Below are positions 6,818-10,724 of a stretch of 10,724 nt of DNA, in pieces. The stretch's first letter is position 1. Each line of letters opens with the position of its first letter. The notes beneath the pieces were generated by a model that ran no database searches, was not told the DNA's origin, and was given only the letters and a program-made list of their open reading frames with translations. The translations under genes were made by a program, and so were the position numbers. Origin of the DNA: Planctomycetota bacterium. Lineage in GTDB: Bacteria; Planctomycetota; PUPC01. Location of the stretch: positions 1 through 10,724 of the forward strand of contig PWKM01000326.1 in assembly GCA_003559755.1 (NCBI GenBank), read 5' to 3'.

Positions 6818-6833
6818 CACCTCCACATAGTAA
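6805..6833 (-). promoter_or_regulatory. Candidate promoter of the restriction endonuclease gene
   Basis: On the minus strand, TTACTA (6833-6828), a 17-base spacer and TAGAAT (6810-6805). The start would fall near 6798, about 27 bases before the ATG. The -35 is weak. Confidence 0.45.
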
Positions 6834-6926
6834 CATGGCGGATATCCCCCCACTTGATACAGGGGGCGGGACGCACGGAGCGCCCACAGTTGAGGAGCGG
6901 ATGATCGACAGCGGTGACCGTTCCAA

Positions 6927-6946
6927 GGCGAACAAAACCGTTCGCC
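6927..6946. repeat. Perfect hairpin between phosphoesterase and endonuclease genes
   Basis: GGCGAAC (6927-6933) and GTTCGCC (6940-6946) form a seven-pair stem with a six-base loop. It lies downstream of the phosphoesterase stop and may slow or end its transcript, but no T-run follows on the minus strand. The rest of the 6787-7024 gap holds the endonuclease promoter and a C6/G5 hairpin at 6846-6866, with no gene. Confidence 0.4.
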
Positions 6947-7024
6947 AATGCCCGTCGGGCGAAACACAGACCGACGCCGGTCTCGGTCCGCCGTCTTCGC
7001 CGGTGATCGCGGCGGGGTCGGCGC

Positions 7025-8632
7025 TCAGTCCTCGTCGGGCCGGCGGCTCCAGACGCGGGTGCTCGAGATGACGCCCTCGACGCCGTTGACCTCGTAGTGG
7101 CAGTCGAGCCACACCCGGGGGGCGGTCATCCCCCGCCCGCCCCGGTCGCGAATCTCTCGCCTCGCCCGCAGCCGGACGACGACCGTCTTCTCGGACCCGG
7201 CGGGGACCTCGCCCCGTGCGGGTTCGACCAGCTCGACGGCGTGGGCGCTGTCGGCCGCCGGCCGGAAGTCGTACCGGATCGACATCGTCTCGGCGGTGAA
7301 GCCGATGGCCACCTCGAACTCCTCGCCTTCCTCAATCACCCCGCCGGGCATATCCATATACTGCCGGAACAGGGCCCGGTCGAGCCGGTCGAGCGGCTCC
7401 TCGGGGAGCGCTTGCTCGACGTACTCGGCGACGGGCTTGCCGCCTTCCTTGCGGATTTCGAACTCGTCGATGAGGTCGCCATCGCGCCGGAGCGTTCGCC
7501 CGGTCAGCGTGTCGCCGTCGATGTCGATGACCACGTAGTGGTTGCCCTCGGCACCGGCGACGAGATAGGGGTCGGCCCGTCGCGGCGCCGTGCTGTAGAT
7601 TTCGCTCGCCCCCGAGCTGTTGATGAGCAGGATGGGGTGGTCCTCGTTCTCGCCCTTGCGGTAAAGGGGCGCGTACCGCTGGTAGGCGTGGGCGTGCCCG
7701 TTCAGCACCAGGTCTACCCCGGTCCGGCGGAAGACCTCCATCGCGTGGTAGCGGCCCCACCGGCTCCGCCGATAGCTCATGTCGTAGGGCGGTTCGTGGA
7801 ACGAGACGATCTTCCAGTTGGCGTCCGATTCACTCAGCACCTGCTCGGCCCATTCGAGCATCCGGGCCGTGTTCTCCTCGGCGTTCGGCCACCGCCAGAC
7901 GCTCGAGTCGAGCTGGACGAACAGGGCGTCGCCGTACTCGAACGAATAGTAGATGCGGTCGGGATCGAGCCCGAACAGGCGGGAGAACAGCACGCCCCGC
8001 TGCTCGTGGTTGCCCCGGACGGCCGCCATCGGGTACCAGCGGGTCATCTGGTTGACCGTCGGCGAGAAGTAGTCCTGGAACTCGTGGTAGTTCTCGTGGC
8101 GGACCGTGTCGCCCAGGTTGATCAGGAACGCCGGCTCGTGCTGGGCGAACTGGTCAGCGACGACGTCCTGGGCGTGGCTGTCGCCGAACGCGATGAACCG
8201 GAACGGCTCGGGCTGGTCGGCCATCGTGCGGAACCCGCCCTCGACCGTTCGGCCGCCGAACTCGATGGTGTACCGGTAGTCGGTCCCGGGGGTCAGCTCG
8301 TCGAGGTGGGCAGCGTAGAGGAACGCCGTCCCGATCTCGTCGGGCCGCAGTCCCGCCAGCGACATCCCGCGGGTGTCGGGGTCATCCGGGTAGCGCAGCA
8401 TGTCGATATGGGCGGTGACCTCCCGCGTCTGCTCGCCCTCGGCGGTGAACGACACGACGCCGTCGGCCAGCGCGTCCGACGTCCATCGGACCGCCATCGA
8501 CGTGTGACCGGGGTGGGTCACGTAGGGGCCGAACGAAATCTGCTCTGCCGTCGTCCGACAGCCGGTGACCGCCAGTGCGGTGACGGTGACCGCGAAACAC
8601 AGCCAGCCAAGTACGCTCATCCTCAGTATCAT
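7025..8632 (-). CDS. Lipoprotein calcineurin-like phosphoesterase (purple acid phosphatase-like)
   Basis: A 535-residue protein. The start ATG at 8632 has GAGGAGG four bases upstream. Residues 1-25 are a lipoprotein signal with the lipobox VTGC (Cys25), so the mature protein is lipid-anchored in the envelope. A fibronectin-III-like domain (about 34-135, SFGPYVTHPGHTSMAVRWTS in outline to RTM) precedes the catalytic domain, as in purple acid phosphatases. All metallophosphoesterase motifs are present: FGDSH (Asp151, His153), NLGD (Asp175), RGNHE (Asn208, His209), SFHEPP (His279) and GHAHAYQR (His313, His315). These bind two metals and hydrolyse a phosphate ester; the substrate cannot be told. 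The GDxxY tyrosine that gives true purple enzymes their colour is missing (GDTVR here). About 110 C-terminal residues form an unassigned, probably beta-rich domain. It is monocistronic, on its own promoter. Confidence 0.9.
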   Translation of the reverse strand: MILRMSVLGWLCFAVTVTALAVTGCRTTAEQISFGPYVTHPGHTSMAVRWTSDALADGVVSFTAEGEQTREVTAHIDMLRYPDDPDTRGMSLAGLRPDEIGTAFLYAAHLDELTPGTDYRYTIEFGGRTVEGGFRTMADQPEPFRFIAFGDSHAQDVVADQFAQHEPAFLINLGDTVRHENYHEFQDYFSPTVNQMTRWYPMAAVRGNHEQRGVLFSRLFGLDPDRIYYSFEYGDALFVQLDSSVWRWPNAEENTARMLEWAEQVLSESDANWKIVSFHEPPYDMSYRRSRWGRYHAMEVFRRTGVDLVLNGHAHAYQRYAPLYRKGENEDHPILLINSSGASEIYSTAPRRADPYLVAGAEGNHYVVIDIDGDTLTGRTLRRDGDLIDEFEIRKEGGKPVAEYVEQALPEEPLDRLDRALFRQYMDMPGGVIEEGEEFEVAIGFTAETMSIRYDFRPAADSAHAVELVEPARGEVPAGSEKTVVVRLRARREIRDRGGRGMTAPRVWLDCHYEVNGVEGVISSTRVWSRRPDED

Positions 8633-8679
8633 ACTGCCTCCTCGATGCATTCCCCTCCCCGGCGTTTGTCACTACCTCT

Positions 8680-8707
8680 ATTATGGGGTTGGCGGGAACG
8701 AACGCAA
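8680..8707 (-). promoter_or_regulatory. Candidate promoter of the phosphoesterase gene
   Basis: On the minus strand, TTGCGT (8707-8702), a 16-base spacer and CATAAT (8685-8680). The start near 8673 gives a leader of about 40 bases. Confidence 0.45.
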
Positions 8708-8715
8708 GCCGGTCT

Positions 8716-8766
8716 AGGGAGTGTGGGAGCATGGGGGCATGGGAGCGAGGGTGCATGGGAGCATCC
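8716..8766. repeat. Purine-rich GGGAGCATGGG tandem motif
   Basis: Degenerate copies of GGGAGCATGGG / GGGGGCATGGGAG follow each other with no fixed period over about 50 bases. Purines strongly dominate the plus strand. Confidence 0.6.
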
Positions 8767-8810
8767 TCGTATGAGACAAGCTGAACCGGGGCAGCGTGGC
8801 GGATTCCTTT

Positions 8811-8858
8811 TCGAGTTTCGTATTTCGGCATTCGATATTCGGATTTCTCACTGCCGGG
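8811..8858 (+). repeat. Dispersed repeat, copy 1
   Basis: A 34-base core (8813-8846) starting GAGTTTCGTATTTCGG and ending TATTCGGATTT, followed by the tail CTCACTGCCGGG that copy 2 shares. It differs from copy 2 at one core base. Confidence 0.85.
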
Positions 8859-8881
8859 TGAGGGTCGATCTCGAATGGAAC

Positions 8882-8907
8882 CGCAGATGGACGCAGATAA
8901 ACGCAGA
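8882..8907 (+). repeat. CGCAGA triplet at exact 10-base spacing
   Basis: CGCAGA occurs at 8882, 8892 and 8902, separated by TGGA and TAAA. This is the start of a 'CGCAGATGGACGCAGAT' element that sits between copies 1 and 2 of the other repeat. Confidence 0.7.
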
Positions 8908-8938
8908 CCCTTCCCCCCTGCGGATGAGGGTCATTGCC

Positions 8939-8984
8939 GAGTTTCGTATTTCGGTATTCGATATTCGGATTTCTCACTGCCGGG
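8939..8984 (+). repeat. Dispersed repeat, copy 2
   Basis: 34-base core at 8939-8972 followed by CTCACTGCCGGG, nearly identical to copy 1. It starts 126 bases after copy 1. Confidence 0.85.
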
Positions 8985-8997
8985 CGGGAACGATCCC

Positions 8998-9031
8998 GAG
9001 TTTCGTATTTCGACATTCGATATTCGGATTT
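8998..9031 (+). repeat. Dispersed repeat, copy 3
   Basis: 34-base core at 8998-9031, 59 bases after copy 2, with two core differences from copy 2 (GA for GG and C for T near the middle). It lacks the CTGCCGGG tail. Confidence 0.82.
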
Positions 9032-9076
9032 TCTCTCCTCGCGAGGGAGAGGGGGCGGTCATGGGCTTTCCTGTGG

Positions 9077-9095
9077 CACGGCCATCCTGGCCGTG
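9077..9095. repeat. Eight-pair hairpin CACGGCCA-TCC-TGGCCGTG
   Basis: A perfect inverted repeat with a three-base loop (9077-9084 and 9088-9095). It lies 60 bases beyond the 3' end of the membrane-protein genes. It has no T-run on either strand, so it is more likely a REP-like element than a simple terminator. Confidence 0.5.
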
Positions 9096-9154
9096 ATTCG
9101 ATGGCCTATCGGGCGTCGGCGGGCGTTGGCCGCCGCGGCCCCGGGCGCCCGTCC

Positions 9155-9727
9155 TCAGGCGGGGCGGCCCATTTTCCTTGCGACGGCGGCCTGCAGTTTG
9201 AGCAGCGAGCCGGAAACGGGCCGGGCATACAATACCAGCCCCAGCCCGAAGCCGATGAGCATCAGCACAAAGATCCCGCTGCCCAAAACATAGGTCCAAT
9301 AGACGGCCATGTCGCCAATCTCGGACTTCAACTGATCGGGAATCCACTGAATCGAGAGCATCAGCAGGCCCGGGAGGCGCCGGAACCCGAACCAGAACAC
9401 AGTCAGCCCGCCAACGGCCACGCCGATGGCCAGGTAGTCGTTCCCTGCACACCGAGGGGCCGGGCACGCTTCGTCGTTGCGGTCAGGGCCGGTGGGCGCC
9501 ACGCGATCGGCGAGCCACGGAGCCATCGCCCAGAGCAGCCATGCCAGACCGGCTGCCGCACCGGTCATCAACAGCCCTTGGGGCAGCCCCCATATCAGGT
9601 GATCGTCGGGCGAAAACGCTTTGCCCACGGCCAGGGCCAGGGAGAAAGCGGCCGCGATGCCGGCCGTGGCCGCCGCGAACAACGCCAACGCTCGGAACAG
9701 GATCAGAGCCAGTGTTCGCCTGGTCAT
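9155..9727 (-). CDS. Four-helix integral membrane protein, second of a tandem pair
   Basis: A 190-residue protein that I do not recognise as a named family. It has four long hydrophobic segments at about 6-36, 48-74, 98-126 and 142-168, a short polar loop with two cysteines (Cys88, Cys93) between helices 2 and 3, and a basic C-terminal tail (LLKLQAAVARKMGR). Its ATG overlaps the TGA of the upstream gene in an ATGA junction, and a strong GGAGGAGG lies just before it, so the two are translationally coupled. Helix spacing and matching spots (AIGV at the start of helix 3, LGLVL followed by AR at the end of helix 4) suggest it is a diverged paralogue of that gene. A longer in-frame extension to 10060 would lie almost wholly inside the upstream gene and is rejected. 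Location is the membrane; function is unknown. Confidence 0.75.
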   Translation of the reverse strand: MTRRTLALILFRALALFAAATAGIAAAFSLALAVGKAFSPDDHLIWGLPQGLLMTGAAAGLAWLLWAMAPWLADRVAPTGPDRNDEACPAPRCAGNDYLAIGVAVGGLTVFWFGFRRLPGLLMLSIQWIPDQLKSEIGDMAVYWTYVLGSGIFVLMLIGFGLGLVLYARPVSGSLLKLQAAVARKMGRPA

Positions 9728-10290
9728 TCCTCCTCCTCTGTGACCGAGTGGGTGTGGCCGGCCGACCGCAGCCGATGGGCGACCGTCGGAATCAAGCGGG
9801 CCAGTTCCCGCGCCCCGAAGATCAGCACGAGCCCGAGGACCAATTGGACGGTCGTCGTGAGGCCCCGGGCCAGTTCCGGGGCTTCGGAACCCGGTAAGAA
9901 CACGCCGAAAAAGTGGTGGAACAGCAGCGGGATGCTCCGGGCCGTCATATAGACTCCGATGGCAGCAAAGGCGGCCGTCTCGATGTCGCGAGTGAGCGTT
10001 TCGCCATCCGTGTCCGCGTCCGTCTCCGGTTCCGCCGGGACCTGCCCGGCCAGCATCCACCGCCCCACGGTGTCCGCCTTGAACCAGAGCAGCACGGCAA
10101 CCCCGATAAACGCCAGGTAGGGGATGGTGCCCGTTGCCAGCCCCAGCCCCAGTCCGAAGCCGCTGCGACTGACCCCCAGGAAGCTCATCTGGACGAACCT
10201 CAATTGCGACGACAGGGCATCCAGTGCCAGGACGACGACATAAATCGCGAGGACGCGGCAGGCGATGCGGGCGGCATCCTTCGGCTTCAT
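9724..10290 (-). CDS. Four-helix integral membrane protein, first of a tandem pair
   Basis: A 188-residue protein, not recognised as a named family. Hydrophobic segments lie at about 8-30, 50-72, 104-130 and 143-163. An acidic, Asp/Glu/Thr-rich loop (about 85-103) lies between helices 2 and 3, and there is an EEEE C-terminus after a GHTHS stretch. Adjacent histidines (HHFF, 125-128) sit near the end of helix 3. The ATG at 10290 is chosen because GGGAGGGA lies four bases upstream; an earlier in-frame ATG at 10377 gives a low-complexity Arg/Pro-rich extension without a ribosome-binding site. It overlaps the next gene by four bases, and the matching length and topology suggest a duplicated pair that may form a heteromer. 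Function is unknown. Confidence 0.77.
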   Translation of the reverse strand: MKPKDAARIACRVLAIYVVVLALDALSSQLRFVQMSFLGVSRSGFGLGLGLATGTIPYLAFIGVAVLLWFKADTVGRWMLAGQVPAEPETDADTDGETLTRDIETAAFAAIGVYMTARSIPLLFHHFFGVFLPGSEAPELARGLTTTVQLVLGLVLIFGARELARLIPTVAHRLRSAGHTHSVTEEEE

Positions 10291-10327
10291 TTGTCCCTCC
10301 CTTACAAAGGCGTTGTGCTTCGTTTTC

Positions 10328-10343
10328 GCGGGGCGAGCCCCGC
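10328..10343. repeat. GCGGGG-CGAG-CCCCGC hairpin in the leader
   Basis: A perfect six-pair stem with a four-base loop, 38 bases upstream of the ATG at 10290. It could be an RNA structure in the leader, or another copy of a dispersed intergenic element. Confidence 0.45.
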
Positions 10344-10492
10344 TCCGTGGGCCGTCAGCCGGCGGTCGGCATCGCACATTTTATTGGACGGGCGAAAACG
10401 TCGCTGTTGGCGTTCTCTTTCGGACTCCGGCAACATGCCTCTCCGCCCGCCGGCCAGCTTCACCCTGCCACCATCCCTGGAAACACGATGTA

Positions 10493-10498
10493 ATTATA
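10493..10498 (-). promoter_or_regulatory. Possible -10 box for the membrane-protein pair
   Basis: A perfect TATAAT on the minus strand. The best -35 at 17 bases is TTTCGA, which is poor. If used, it gives a leader of nearly 200 bases. Confidence 0.3.
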
Positions 10499-10597
10499 CC
10501 GGCGCGGCGCTGGTATCGAAAGGGTTTTTTTTCGGCGGTCCGCCGCTGCATCGTCCTCAGCGTCGTCGTCCGTCGCCTCGGCCTGGATTCCCGGCTG

Positions 10598-10724
10598 CTA
10601 CCCCTCGATCCAGCGCTTGACCACCTTGCCCGACGGGTTGCGGGGGAGTGCATCGGCGAAGTCGACGCGGGCGGGCACCTTGAACCCGGCCAGGCGCCCG
10701 GCGGCGTATCGGCGGATGTCGGCA
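10598..10724 (-). CDS. AMP-forming acyl-CoA synthetase, C-terminal end (partial)
   Basis: Only the last 41 residues are in the window. They read ADIRRYAAGRLAGFKVPARV, then FADALPRNPSGKVVKRWIEG and stop. This is the C-terminal lid of the acyl/aryl-CoA ligase (AMP-binding) superfamily: the LAGFKVP turn, then the A10 motif LPRNPSGK, whose Lys takes part in forming the acyl-adenylate. Long- or medium-chain fatty acid-CoA ligases end this way, but benzoate- or other acid-CoA ligases and some synthetase modules look the same here, so the substrate is open. It ends some 300 bases before the membrane-protein genes on the same strand, with no clear intrinsic terminator seen between. Confidence 0.9.
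   Translation of the reverse strand, partial: ADIRRYAAGRLAGFKVPARVDFADALPRNPSGKVVKRWIEG

Larger units (their letters stand above)
8651..9154. other. Non-coding stretch filled with several repeat families
   Basis: About 500 bases between the phosphoesterase start and the end of the membrane-protein pair. I see no gene with a ribosome-binding site or recognisable product. The content is the phosphoesterase promoter plus four separate repeat types (8716-8766, 8811-9031, 8882-8907, 9077-9095), and a CTCTCC/GGAGAG inverted repeat near 9034-9052. Open frames across it only translate the repeats (FRIS.FDIRIS-like text). Confidence 0.75.
10291..10597. other. Leader/intergenic region upstream of the membrane-protein pair
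   Basis: No gene is supported in these 307 bases. It holds a candidate promoter (minus strand TATAAT, 10498-10493), a GCGGGG/CCCCGC hairpin (10328-10343) that would fall in the 5' leader, and at 10525-10545 a run of eight Ts followed by a CGGCGG/CCGCCG hairpin. Confidence 0.5.

Noticed and set aside
4741..6833. Prophage or integron origin of the R-M module, suggested by the excisionase-like HTH
   Set aside because: The HTH is fused to the methyltransferase, and no integrase, att-like repeat or phage gene is visible nearby.
8811..9031. CRISPR array
   Set aside because: Three copies with unequal gaps (126 and 59 bases between starts), other repeats in the gaps and no cas genes.
7097..9952. 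Plus-strand open frame of about 950 codons
   Set aside because: It runs antisense through the phosphoesterase, then through the repeats, then antisense to the membrane-protein genes. It is an artefact of high GC content.
10381..10653. Minus-strand 90-codon open frame upstream of the membrane-protein pair
   Set aside because: It overlaps the end of the acyl-CoA synthetase, is Arg/Ser-rich with no motif and has no convincing ribosome-binding site.

Overview
The window is high-GC, bacterial and almost fully coding. Three things point to a Planctomycetota genome, perhaps Phycisphaerae. First, the intergenic space at 8716-9095 holds dispersed 'GAGTTTCGTATTTCG...ATTCGATATTCGG' and 'CGCAGA' decamer-phased repeats of a kind I associate with that phylum. 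Second, ribosomal protein L3 stands alone, outside an S10-type operon. Third, there is an EF-G-like second elongation factor. The taxonomic call is an inference; the window has no rRNA marker.

Layout. 1-376 (-): 5' part of a DUF523 protein. 419-2428 (-): EF-G-like GTPase, probably co-transcribed with DUF523. Divergent from it, 2650-2808 (+): a 52-residue rubredoxin, followed by a terminator. 3070-3696 (+): ribosomal protein L3 (rplC), on its own promoter. 3890-4693 (+): a NYN-domain nuclease with a C-terminal OST-HTH/LOTUS-like domain. 4810-5847 (+) and 5848-6771 (-): a restriction-modification module, a D12-class adenine methyltransferase with a fused N-terminal excisionase-type HTH, abutting stop-to-stop a NotI-family restriction endonuclease. 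7025-8632 (-): a lipoprotein calcineurin-like phosphoesterase related to purple acid phosphatases. 8716-9095: about 380 bases of mixed repeats. 9155-10290 (-): two overlapping genes for related small four-helix membrane proteins. 10598-10724 (-): the C-terminal tail of an AMP-forming acyl-CoA synthetase.

The restriction-modification pair is the most notable part. Sampled lines are lower in GC than the flanking genes, and the module sits between unrelated housekeeping genes, so it looks acquired. Both of its predicted promoters carry an ATTC/GAAT inverted repeat over the -10 box. This suggests that the HTH fused to the methyltransferase could set expression of both enzymes without a separate controller protein. 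The methyltransferase belongs to an adenine-modifying class, and the window contains unprotectable GC-only NotI sites. The endonuclease therefore probably recognises something other than GCGGCCGC.

The remaining genes are ordinary cell functions: translation (EF-G-like, L3), electron transfer (rubredoxin), RNA metabolism (NYN-LOTUS), envelope phosphatase, membrane proteins and fatty-acid activation. They show no single shared pathway.
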